A stretch of 33,299 nt of DNA from an uncultured delta proteobacterium (GTDB lineage: Bacteria; Desulfobacterota; WTBG01; CAIYCZ01; CAIRTM01). The stretch lies in assembly GCA_903881505.1 (NCBI GenBank), contig CAIRTM010000031.1, positions 1-33,299 of the forward strand, read 5' to 3'. Position numbers and translations under genes: made by a program. Shown here in pieces: positions 16,335-25,100 of this stretch. Below the pieces are notes generated by a model. The model saw only the letters and a program-made list of their open reading frames with translations. It ran no database searches and was not told where the DNA came from. Each line of letters begins with the position of its first letter. Within the stretch, counting starts at the first letter, position 1.

Positions 16335-18542
16335 ATGAACACAGATTACGCATCACCGATCGAACAGCTTATCGACGCTGTTATACACTACCGCTCTACG
16401 GCTGCAAACGTTTCACCCCTTCTGCAGAGCATGGCCGAAGAGGTGCTCAGCTATAACTGCTCGGAAAAGCGTGTTGCACTGCTCGGCGGCGGCACCGGCC
16501 TTTCAACCATTGTGGGCGGCAACTCCCAGCTGGCACAGTGGCCGGAAAACCCGAACACCGGCCTGAAACAGACGTTCCCCCTGCTTGACGTTATCGTCTG
16601 TACAACCGACGACGGCCGCTCAACCGGCAAACTGCTCAAACAGCTGCCCATGATCGGTATCGGCGATATACGCAAACTCTGCCTGTCCATGATCGTTCCC
16701 GGGCGCCTGCAGGAAATCTATCGTCTCGGCATGAGCGAACGGCGCGATCTCGTACACCTGATACACGCTGTATTCAACCACCGCTTCAGCGGCGAAACGC
16801 CCGCAGCCCCTGCACTTGCAGACCCTCTGCTGACTGCGCCCGCACAGCTCCGCAGCGCGTGTCCAGAACCGCTGCAAAAACTGCTGCGCGAGCTTGGCTG
16901 CTTTCTCGCGAACGCCGGCGCAATGCCCTCTATCGCACCGCACGGCCACTGCCTGGGCAATCTGCTGCTGACCGCGTCGATATTCATGGCAGCAGGCGCA
17001 TGCTGCCAGCGTCCGCCTTCAATCACGGCCATCCGTCGCGGCATAGACCGCATAGCACGCGCAATCGGCGCGCCCCCCGGAAGCCTGCACCCGGCAACCG
17101 CCGCTCCCGGCCAGCTCGTATTCCGGTATGCCAACGGCGTTGAAGTGCACGGCCAGAGCAAAACATCCACTGCCCGGCGCGGATTCCCAATCGAGCGGGT
17201 ATCGATTGAATTTTACAACAAACCATCCATCAACACGCAGGCCATCCGAGCGCTGCGCGCTGCCGACCTGATTATACTGGCACCCGGCAGCCTGTATACA
17301 AGCAGCATTCCGGTACTGCTGGTTCCGGCCATCGCCGACGCGATCAGGGAAAACCGGCATGCCCTGAAAATTCTGGCCGCAAACTTCTGGGTTGAACAGG
17401 GGGAAACCGACATCACGCATGCTGACAAGCGCAGAGGGTTCCGTGTTTCTGAGCTGCTGGAAGCCTATGAGCGCACGGTTCCGGGCGGCCGCACAGGCCT
17501 GTTTCACTGTGTGCTGAGCGCCAATCTTGACCATATCCCCGGAACCATTCTTCGCAACTACGCATTTGAGGGCAAGCGGCCCCTTTATCTTGACCGTGCC
17601 CGCGTTGAAGACCTGGGGGTCATGCCGGTTGAATCCGGCATCTCGTCAGTCGAACACATGCAGGCGTCGGGTTTTATCCATCATGATCCTCAAAAATTCT
17701 CTCTGGCTGTGCGCACCCTTTTGTACGCTCACAGCCAGTCACCGGTCGGCCCGCCGAAGACGGCTCCGCCCCCCCTCCCCCATGCCTACCGACCCCCGAA
17801 GCAGCCTGCCGTGCAGCGCGGCAGGAACCTGCTGTGCGATTACTGGTCATCCGTCAATGCCGCGCTTGACTCATGCGTGTTCGAGCCGGAGAGCCTGCGC
17901 AAAACCCTGCTCGACCTTGTCTGGAAGAACCGCGACATCCGTGTGGAGCATGCTGCCTGCATAAAACGGGCGCTCGTGGTTTCCGGCCGAGACTGGGCCC
18001 GCAGCACCGCGTGGGACAATGTTCTCGGCTATTACGATCCACAGGACGACTGCTGTAAATTTCACAGCCAGCTGATGGACGACCCTGATCTTCTCAACAG
18101 CACCATGCTTATCGTTCTGGGTGAAGCGGTGCTTGGACGCTATATTGAAGAGCGTTCATGGAGTGCACCTGATAATGACTGCTGCTGGGGTTCGCGCTGC
18201 TTTGAAATCAAACTGCTGGAGCCATCACGGCGCAGCTGTCTGCTGAGCCCGCAGGACCTGCACGATTATCTGCTGCTGGCGCGCATGGTCTCCCATCCGC
18301 GTCAGGCCGGCCGGTACAGAATCACCCTGAATAATGATGACGGCTTCATTCCGCCCGGGCTGCTTTTCGGGCTGATGTATGCCTGGTATCTTGACAATGC
18401 CTGCGCGCCGGTCATGGAGAATGAAATGGCGGTCCTTCATCTGCCTGAATCCAGCCTGATCCCCCATCAGGTGCAGGAGTACAGGAGAAAAAAAGCGCTG
18501 GTTGATTTTTTCCGCACGAAGGTTTTTAAAAACAGTCCCTGA
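16335..18542 (+). CDS. YvcK/CofD-family protein with extra C-terminal domain
   Basis: The 735-residue protein has an N-terminal part matching the YvcK (gluconeogenesis factor)/CofD 2-phospholactate transferase superfamily. VALLGGGTGLSTIVGG (about residues 47-62) is the nucleotide-binding loop, followed by CTTDDGRSTGKL, IGIGDIRKLCLSM, GHCLGNLLLTA and ILAPGSLYTSSIPVLLVPAIADAI. A proline-rich linker follows at about residues 465-490. A C-terminal region of roughly 245 residues (Trp, Cys and charged-rich; LVWKNRDIRVEHAACIK, NNDDGFIPPGLLFG) resembles nothing I know. ATG 16335 is preferred, with GGA close upstream; 16278 would add 19 unconserved residues. Bacterial YvcK binds UDP-GlcNAc and affects central carbon metabolism and cell-wall growth. 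Usual YvcK proteins are about 320-450 residues, so this is an unusual fusion. Confidence 0.78.
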   Translation: MNTDYASPIEQLIDAVIHYRSTAANVSPLLQSMAEEVLSYNCSEKRVALLGGGTGLSTIVGGNSQLAQWPENPNTGLKQTFPLLDVIVCTTDDGRSTGKLLKQLPMIGIGDIRKLCLSMIVPGRLQEIYRLGMSERRDLVHLIHAVFNHRFSGETPAAPALADPLLTAPAQLRSACPEPLQKLLRELGCFLANAGAMPSIAPHGHCLGNLLLTASIFMAAGACCQRPPSITAIRRGIDRIARAIGAPPGSLHPATAAPGQLVFRYANGVEVHGQSKTSTARRGFPIERVSIEFYNKPSINTQAIRALRAADLIILAPGSLYTSSIPVLLVPAIADAIRENRHALKILAANFWVEQGETDITHADKRRGFRVSELLEAYERTVPGGRTGLFHCVLSANLDHIPGTILRNYAFEGKRPLYLDRARVEDLGVMPVESGISSVEHMQASGFIHHDPQKFSLAVRTLLYAHSQSPVGPPKTAPPPLPHAYRPPKQPAVQRGRNLLCDYWSSVNAALDSCVFEPESLRKTLLDLVWKNRDIRVEHAACIKRALVVSGRDWARSTAWDNVLGYYDPQDDCCKFHSQLMDDPDLLNSTMLIVLGEAVLGRYIEERSWSAPDNDCCWGSRCFEIKLLEPSRRSCLLSPQDLHDYLLLARMVSHPRQAGRYRITLNNDDGFIPPGLLFGLMYAWYLDNACAPVMENEMAVLHLPESSLIPHQVQEYRRKKALVDFFRTKVFKNSP

Positions 18543-18632
18543 GGCCCGAACAGGCCGGATCCCTGCAGCCCTGCGTACAGTGCCCGTACCGTCTCGGCGG
18601 GATGCACATCCTGGAATCACTATCAGGCGGTA

Positions 18633-19478
18633 CTAGTTTTTCCCTTCACGCGGCATGAATGCGCGGGCGGCCTCTATGAAATCGACCGGGCGTCCGGACA
18701 GCAACGCGCTGATGATATTGGAGGCAAAGGGGATTGCAAATGATTCAAAATAGCGCTGCAGGATGTCATCGCTCAGGACACTCGTTGATGCCACTGTGCC
18801 AGAGCCCCGGGCGCAGCACTCAAAGTGCGCGTGCGCACCGTGCGTATACTGTGCGGGAGATTCAGCTTCAGCAGGCTGCAATGACATATCAAGCGTAATG
18901 CCATAGCCCTTAGGCAGAATCGCACAGTAGGTGCGAAGCGCCGGCGCCTGAAGCAGGTCCACGGCAGCCGCGCAGCAGGGCGCGGCACCAGCCAGCCATA
19001 TCCGGCCGATACCACACTGTTTGCACAGAGGTATGCACACGGCTGCCCGGTAAAAAAGACATGCCGCGCACACAAGCGCGCTGCAGACTTGCTGGCGGGT
19101 CTGGGCAGCGGCATACAGACACAAGGCAGCGCGAAACGACGGCGCACCCACAACGACCGGCTGAAGCATATGCACATGCATGAACCGGCCGAGCCTATGT
19201 TTAAGCTCCCTGAGGCCGCTGTCGTATGCGCTCAGGCGCACCCGCTCAACCCCGGTATAGACCACGGCGGGCAGCAGCGCATCCGGTGCATGCGAAGCGC
19301 ACATGCGTTCAAGGGCAGCGGCATCGCATGGCATGGTCATGTCCAGCAGGGCAATGCCGGGAATTGACGCCATCTGCTCGCGCAGCCCGGAACCGACTGC
19401 ATGTTCGGGAAAATCCGACATCATGTCGGGTTTTTCCGCAAGCAGGCGCACGATGTCCTTACGGTTGAAATAGTTCAT
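18633..19478 (-). CDS. Unrecognised Cys-rich protein, third gene of the efp operon
   Basis: I do not recognise this 281-residue protein. It has 14 cysteines, with a dense run between residues 120 and 169. One group, C148-x3-C152-x2-C155, has the spacing of a radical-SAM cluster motif. It sits mid-protein with no other radical-SAM feature visible, so that reading is weak. A hydrophobic Ala/Leu/Cys-rich segment surrounds the group. The C-terminal region (DILQRYFESFAIPFASNIISALLSGRPVDFIEAARA) is helical. Its ATG (19478) overlaps the epmA stop as ATGA, so translation is probably coupled to epmA. It occupies the place where an EF-P modification partner such as EpmB might be expected. The coding call rests on length, the overlap and the operon position. 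Confidence 0.65.
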   Translation of the reverse strand: MNYFNRKDIVRLLAEKPDMMSDFPEHAVGSGLREQMASIPGIALLDMTMPCDAAALERMCASHAPDALLPAVVYTGVERVRLSAYDSGLRELKHRLGRFMHVHMLQPVVVGAPSFRAALCLYAAAQTRQQVCSALVCAACLFYRAAVCIPLCKQCGIGRIWLAGAAPCCAAAVDLLQAPALRTYCAILPKGYGITLDMSLQPAEAESPAQYTHGAHAHFECCARGSGTVASTSVLSDDILQRYFESFAIPFASNIISALLSGRPVDFIEAARAFMPREGKN

Positions 19479-20407
19479 GGGGACGGCTGCAAGTCTTCGG
19501 GAAACAAATGTACATCGCTGATATGCGAAGCGCCGGTGAGCGCCATAATCAGCCGGTCAAGGCCGAGAGCATTGCCGGCGCACGCGGGCATGCCGGATGC
19601 AACCGCCTGGAGAAACGGCTCATCGGCCTCATAGGGCGGCCTGCCCATGGCTGCCCGGCAGCGGGCGGCCTGATCAAAACGGACACGGTGCTCATCCGGA
19701 TCGGTAAGCTCGCTGTAGGCATTGCAGATTTCAAGGCCGTTCAAAAACAGCTCAAAGCGTTCGCAGATGCGAACGTTTTCTGTTGATATTCGTGAAAGCG
19801 CTGCAAGAGCGGCAGGGAAATCATGCACGATAAGGGCCGGCTGCGTCTGCAAATACGGTTCTACCGTGGCAGCCCAGTCCCTAAAATAGCGGTCCTCATC
19901 CCAATGCCTGGTCGGCTGCCAGCCGGCTGACCGCTCGTAGAGCTGATCGACCGTGATGCGCGGAACAGGAAAGCTGAGCCCTGCGGGCATCAGGCTGCAG
20001 CAGCCGGTCACATGCCGGAGCAGCTCTTCGGTTTCCTGCATCATCTCCCGGTAGCCGCTGCCTGTGCGGTACCATTCAAGCATCAGGAATTCCCGGGTGT
20101 GCTGCGCGCCCTGCTCGTCGGCCCTGAAAGCCGGACTGATCTGAAAGATGCGCGGGGCGCCACGGCATACGAGGCGTTTCATGTGCAGTTCCGGGGAGGT
20201 TGCCAGGAACTGGCCGTTGCCGGCAGGCAGCGCCTCGACATGCCGGTCAAGCCCGGGACAGTGCACCAGGAGGGGCGTGGTAACCTCGCAGTAACCGTTT
20301 GCACGGAAAAAAGCCCTGATCGCGTCCAGGATGCTGTCCCGCAGCTCAATCAGGGCAAGCACTCTGTTCGAAAAACAGGCCGGGCGCTGAGGGGCAGCCG
20401 GTTTCAT
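19475..20407 (-). CDS. epmA: EF-P lysyltransferase EpmA (PoxA/GenX)
   Basis: The enzyme activates lysine (in E. coli, (R)-beta-lysine) and attaches it to a conserved lysine of elongation factor P. At 310 residues it is a class II lysyl-tRNA-synthetase catalytic core without an anticodon-binding domain. TSPELHMKRLVCRG and RIFQISPAFRADE (motif 2), REFLMLEWYR, ELFLNGLEICNAYSEL, and GNALGLDRLIMAL (motif 3) are all present. The start codon at 20407 overlaps the efp stop as ATGA, and its own stop overlaps the start of the next gene the same way. The adjacency to efp makes the assignment very firm. EpmB, which makes beta-lysine, is not in the window. Confidence 0.94.
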   Translation of the reverse strand: MKPAAPQRPACFSNRVLALIELRDSILDAIRAFFRANGYCEVTTPLLVHCPGLDRHVEALPAGNGQFLATSPELHMKRLVCRGAPRIFQISPAFRADEQGAQHTREFLMLEWYRTGSGYREMMQETEELLRHVTGCCSLMPAGLSFPVPRITVDQLYERSAGWQPTRHWDEDRYFRDWAATVEPYLQTQPALIVHDFPAALAALSRISTENVRICERFELFLNGLEICNAYSELTDPDEHRVRFDQAARCRAAMGRPPYEADEPFLQAVASGMPACAGNALGLDRLIMALTGASHISDVHLFPEDLQPSP

Positions 20408-20970
20408 TTTTTAACGCGCTCGACGTACTCGCCGGTGCGTGTGTCGACCACGATCGCTTCACCGCTTGTGATAAACAGCGGCACGTTGACGCTGTAGCCC
20501 GTTGAAAGCCTTGCCGGTTTTGTCGCGCCGGAAACCGTATCGCCGCGCACGGCCGGTTCCGTTTCGATAATTTCAAGCTCGACGAAATTTGGCAAGGTAA
20601 TGGCGATCGGCATCCCATTATAAAAGTCGACTTCGACGTTCATGTTTTCGGTCATAAAGTTCAAGGCGTCGCCGACCTGGGCGGCGCTCAGTTCGACCTG
20701 CTCATAGGTGTTATTGTCCATAAACGTATAGGAGCCGCCCTGCTCATAGAGAAACACCATGTTACACTCGTCGATGCGGGCCTGTTCGCCGATTTTTTCA
20801 CCGGACTTGTAGGTTTTGTCCATCGTCTGTCCGGAAACAAGGTTCTTGAGACGGGTCCGGGTGAACGCCTGCCCCTTGCCGGGTTTCACGAACTGGCAGT
20901 CGACCACGATCCACGGGTCGCCGTCGATAATGATCTTGAGGTTTTTGCGAAGCGATGTAGTGTCAAGCAT
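20404..20970 (-). CDS. efp: Elongation factor P
   Basis: The 188-residue translation factor relieves ribosome stalling at polyproline stretches. A KOW-like N-terminal domain carries the modification loop FVKPGKGQAF; Lys32 in GKG is the residue expected to be modified by EpmA. Two OB domains follow, with LPNFVELEIIETEP and GDTVSGATKPARLSTG as the usual landmarks. The start at 20970 has AGGAG six bases upstream, a strong site, and a good promoter lies at 21015-21043. It is the first gene of a three-gene coupled operon with epmA and an unknown Cys-rich gene. Confidence 0.96.
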   Translation of the reverse strand: MLDTTSLRKNLKIIIDGDPWIVVDCQFVKPGKGQAFTRTRLKNLVSGQTMDKTYKSGEKIGEQARIDECNMVFLYEQGGSYTFMDNNTYEQVELSAAQVGDALNFMTENMNVEVDFYNGMPIAITLPNFVELEIIETEPAVRGDTVSGATKPARLSTGYSVNVPLFITSGEAIVVDTRTGEYVERVKK

Positions 20971-21014
20971 ACGTTTCTCCTTTAGCTCTTATGACGCGGG
21001 TAGAAAATTTTTAC

Positions 21015-21043
21015 AGTATAGCAAATGCACTCCCGACCCACAA
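21015..21043 (-). promoter_or_regulatory. Promoter of the efp operon
   Basis: Read on the minus strand: TTGTGG (-35, plus positions 21038-21043), a 17-base spacer ending in TGC, and TATACT (-10, 21015-21020). This is an extended -10 promoter. The predicted start leaves a leader of about 35-40 bases before the efp ATG at 20970. Confidence 0.6.
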
Positions 21044-21063
21044 TATAAATCAGCGCCTGCCCT

Positions 21064-21471
21064 CTAGAGCATGCCCGCAAGCGCGCGCACGCCGGTAGCA
21101 GTCTGCACGCACAGCAGCGCAAGCGCAGCGATATTGCTGTAGCGATGAAGGAACACGATCCATGCGGGCCCGCTTTTTTTCAGCAGCATGAATCCACTCA
21201 CCGCACCGGAAAGCAGGACAGCGATAACAACGGAAGCCGACAGCCTGTGTACGGAAAACGGCAGTTCCATGCCGCTTGCGGCCGCCATGCGTGCAGAGAG
21301 TACGCCCATGCCCGAGCCGAAAACCATCAGGGTATAGAAAAGCACGCCGAAGTTGATATGCAGGGCAGGAATAAAGCACCTGCGCGTCAGGCCGGTTATG
21401 AGATTGAACACGCCGAACGCACAGCCTGCAGCCTGGCCGATGGGGTGTATCAGCAGCACTTCTTTGATCAT
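21064..21471 (-). CDS. Four-helix membrane protein, cytochrome b561/DUF4079-like
   Basis: The 135-residue protein has four predicted membrane helices, each carrying one histidine at or near an end: LLIHPIGQ, ALHINFGV, SVHRLSAS and FLHRYSN. This distribution is what b561-type and DUF4079 proteins use to hold two b hemes across the membrane, so an electron-transfer role is plausible. The frame is open 78 codons further upstream, but that part is Cys-rich and unlike a membrane protein. I therefore start at ATG 21471, with GAGAG seven bases upstream. It lies upstream of the efp promoter and is probably a separate unit; no physiological link to efp is claimed. Confidence 0.62.
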   Translation of the reverse strand: MIKEVLLIHPIGQAAGCAFGVFNLITGLTRRCFIPALHINFGVLFYTLMVFGSGMGVLSARMAAASGMELPFSVHRLSASVVIAVLLSGAVSGFMLLKKSGPAWIVFLHRYSNIAALALLCVQTATGVRALAGML

Positions 21472-21730
21472 GGCGAAACTCTCGCGGTATAATTGGCAAT
21501 GCGGAACATGCAGTCCTCTGCGGGGTCCGCAGATGCACCGTTGTACCGTAATGCCCGAGGAGTTGTCAAAACATAATTCACACGTGCCGCACACCGCCGA
21601 CGCCTTTGGCGACCCGGGCATCTGCATGTCTTGTTTTGACTCGCAGCCCGAATAATGATATAAGGGTACCTGTAATCGAATACAGGTGCTGCACCCCTGC
21701 AGCATCGCAACCGTGCAACAAACCGGTACC

Positions 21731-21804
21731 GCCCCTGTAGCTCAGAAGGATAGAGCGACGCCCTCCTAAGGCGTAGGTCGCACGTTCGAATCGTGTCGGG
21801 GGCA
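21731..21804 (+). tRNA. tRNA-Arg, anticodon CCT
   Basis: A 74-base cloverleaf. The acceptor stem pairs GCCCCTG with CGGGGGC, with one G-U pair. The D-arm is GCTC/GAGC, and the anticodon stem ACGCC/GGCGT carries loop CTCCTAA, giving anticodon CCT, which reads AGG. The T-arm has GTTCGAAT, and the discriminator is A. The 3' CCA is not encoded. Protein-like frames on the minus strand here are the familiar false translation of an antisense tRNA. Confidence 0.95.
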
Positions 21805-22163
21805 CTACTGAATTCATCCAGCGAACAGATGCACGCGAATGCATACGTGTACGAAAGCCCCGCCGTCGATGTCCTTTGCAGCAACCCACCGGCTCTCGAT
21901 ACTGTCCCCCGCGCTGGCAGCGTAAAACACGGCGCACGACATCTGGAATCCGACCTACAAACACCTTGCCACGCACAATCGATTGTGCTATGCTGAAAGA
22001 AATTACCCACATATTGTGCTGCTGTTGTTTTTTTGCTTTACTTTTTAAACTTTTTTGATAGTATGCTGGGCACACACTAAAAAAAAATACCACTGATAAA
22101 TAATAAAATAAGCAATATCAATGTGTTAAAAACCATAACGACATTATTTGCTTGAGGTCAACC
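21805..22163. other. Intergenic region before smc
   Basis: No gene is seen in these 359 bases. The region holds a promoter-like element with a palindromic spacer at 21966-21994, followed by an AT-rich leader of about 160 bases with T-rich and A-rich runs up to the smc ribosome-binding site. Confidence 0.6.
21966..21994 (+). promoter_or_regulatory. Palindrome-spacer promoter upstream of smc-ftsY
   Basis: TTGCCA (-35, 21966-21971) and TATGCT (-10, 21989-21994) are separated by 17 bases. Sixteen of these form a perfect palindrome, GCACAATCGATTGTGC (21973-21988), whose last bases also give the extended -10 TGC. A dimeric regulator bound here would sit between the two promoter elements. The promoter points to smc and ftsY; the identity of any regulator is unknown. 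Confidence 0.5.
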
Positions 22164-25100
22164 ATGCAGGTAAAAGAGCTCGAAATCGCCGGCTTTAAAT
22201 CCTTTGTCGATCCGGTCCGCCTTTCGTTCCAGCCAGGCATCACCGCCCTGGTGGGACCGAACGGCTGCGGTAAAAGCAACGTAATCGACGCGCTGCGCTG
22301 GATCATGGGCGAGCACAATGCACGCAACCTGCGCGGCACTAAAATGGAAGACCTTATCTTCAACGGCAGTGAAACACGCAAAGCAACCGGCATGGCCGAG
22401 GTGAGCCTGATTTTACGCAATACCGGCGGCAATGGTAATGGGAACGGCAATGGAGCAGCGCTCGGCGCGGCCTCCGAGATTCAGATTACACGCCGCCTCT
22501 ACCGCTCAGGCGACAGTGAATACTTTATCAACAAAATCCCCTGCCGCCTGAAGGATATTGTCGAGCTGTTCCTTGATTCCGGCATCGGCAGCAAGTCCTA
22601 TTCAATCATGGAACAGGGCAAGGTCGACTTCATCCTGAGCCTGAAGCCAAACGACCGCCGAATTTTAATCGAGGAGGCTGCCGGCATAGCCAAGTACCGG
22701 GCCCGGAAAAAAGAAGCCGTGTCAAAAATGCAGTCCACCAAAACCAATCTGTCACGTCTCAAGGACATCCTGCACGAGCTGGAGATTCAAATGAAGGCGC
22801 TTGACCTGCAGGTCAAGCGCCTGAAGCGCTACCGCGTGATAAAAGATGAAATCAAAACCATCGACCTGAATCTGTGCGCGCACCGTCTTGATACCCTGAT
22901 GCAGGAACGGCGACAGCTTGAGGACGCCTTGCTGGAAAACCGCGACCGGGAAGTGCACATTACCGCCGAGAAAAATACGCTTGAGGCTTCCATCGAGCAT
23001 CAGCGCCTGCAGCTGACCGAACAGCAGAAAGCCCTTGGAGAGCTGCAGCAGGAATTCTTCGAGCTTAAAAACGCTATCCAGCAGGCTGAAAGCGCCGCCG
23101 TGTTCAATGAGCGTGAACTGTCAGCAGCCCGCGAACAAAGCGAAAAAAACACATCCGCCCGCGCTGAGCTTGCCGCACAGATAGAAAGCCTGCAGGGGGA
23201 AATCGCCGGCCTGACAAATGAAGCAGGCGCAGTCAAAACGGGCATCGACGAGCTTGAGAACAGCTGCCGTGCGTCGTCCGAAAACCTGAGCGAATCAAAG
23301 AACAGCCTGCGCGAACTGCAAGCGCGCATCGAACAGGAAAACGCCGCACTCATCAAACTGAACTATGATGTAACCGAGGTCAAAAACGCCCTGCTGCTCA
23401 ACACGCGCCTGCGTGAAGAGATCGAACTCAGACAGGAGAAGCTTCTCCGCGAACGGCAGGGATGCGACGAGCGCGTGCACGAGCTGACGCTGACCAGAGA
23501 CCAGCAGGCCGCAGCCCTTCATGAGCTCGCAGACCAGCGTGCACGGGTCGAGCAGGAGCTCGAACGCCAGCGCGCCGATATCGACGCCTACACGGCAGAC
23601 CTGCAGGCACGCACCGACGCGCTCAACGCCGTCCGCGAGCAGATCGGCACCCTGCGCGCCCGGTTGCAGTCGCTCAACGAACTGCAGGAAAACCTTGAGG
23701 GCTTCAGCGACGGCGTGCGCGCTCTTCTTATGGCCGGCGAGGATCAGGCCGCCCATGCCGTGCCTGGCATACGGGGCCTGATCGCCGACATGATTGAAAC
23801 GACCTCACGCTACGAGCTGGCGGTAGAGGCAGCGCTTGACCGGCGGCTGCAGGCTATTATCATTGAAACGCCTGACATCGCGCTGCGGGCCATTGAGCAT
23901 CTCAGGAACGGCAAAAGCGGGCGCGTCGCCTTTATCCCGCTCACCACGGGCGGAGCACCTGAGGCAGAACAGATGCCTGATTCCGTCCGCCTGACGGAGG
24001 TGCTCACGATCAAAGCCGGCTATGCCGACATGGTCAACGCCATTCTCGGCAGTGTCTATATCGTCGACGACCTGCCGGCGGCACTGCGTCTGCGCGCAGC
24101 ATACTCCCCGGACGCAATGCTGGTAACCATGCAGGGCGAAACCGTCGACACGCTTGGTATTATTACCGGCGGCAGCGCCGCCAGCAGCGGAACCGGCATT
24201 CTGAAGCGCAACCGCGAACTGCGTGAATTCGCCCTCGTGCTTGAGAAACTTGAAGGCCGCCATGCTGATCTGGCCGCCGAACGCGCACGTTCAGAAAAAA
24301 TTCTGGCCGGCGCTCGCGAAAACCTTGAGACGCTTGTGCAGCGCAGACAGGAACTCGAGATCACCCTGGTTCAGCAGCAGTCTCTGTTTGACCAGTCAGA
24401 ACGCGACCTGCAGCAGCAGAACGAAAAAAGCGGGCTGCTTGCGTTTGAACTCCAGCAGGCGGCTGCGCAGCTTGAGCGGCAGCATACCGAACACCAGCTG
24501 CTGCAGGCGCGCCTGGGCCAAATACGCCAGTCCTCCGAGGACAAGCAGCTCAAGCTCGCCCAGCTGCAGCAGCAGGAACATGACGTGCGCTCGGGCGTCG
24601 AGGATAAGGAAAACCAGACCACGGAACTGCGTATCGGACTTGCCTCCCAGCAGCAAAAATATGAAAGCCTGCAGGCCTCTGCAGCCTACCTGACCGGCCA
24701 GCAGGCCGCGTGCGAACAGAAGCTTGGCGCGCTCGAAACCGAATACCGGCAGCTGACCGATAAGCAGAAACTGCTTGCGGATACGATCGAGCAGGGCACA
24801 TCACACCTTGCACGCCTGCTCGAAACCAGCCGCGACCGCGAGGCCGTCTTGCAGTCCCGGCATACGGACGTACAGGTTCTCACCGGCGCAGTTGCGCAGG
24901 CAGAGGAAAACCTGAAAGCCGTCCGCGGAGAGCGCGAACTCATTGAGCCCGCCATACATGATCTGCAGATGAAGCTCTCAAACTGCACGATCCATATCGA
25001 CCATCTCAGCCAGGATGTGAATGAACGCTACGGCTGCGCTGCCCCGGAGCTGCCGCCGCCGCCGGACCCTGCCGCCTTCGACGCACAGCAGGCGGGCGAG

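Noticed and set aside
21990-22058. 22-codon ORF with four consecutive Cys before smc
   Set aside because: Its ATG overlaps the predicted -10 element and it has no ribosome-binding site.
21468-22093. Long minus-strand frames with PTRFERATYALGG-like sequence
   Set aside because: This is the well-known false translation antisense to a tRNA gene; the tRNA-Arg at 21731-21804 explains it.
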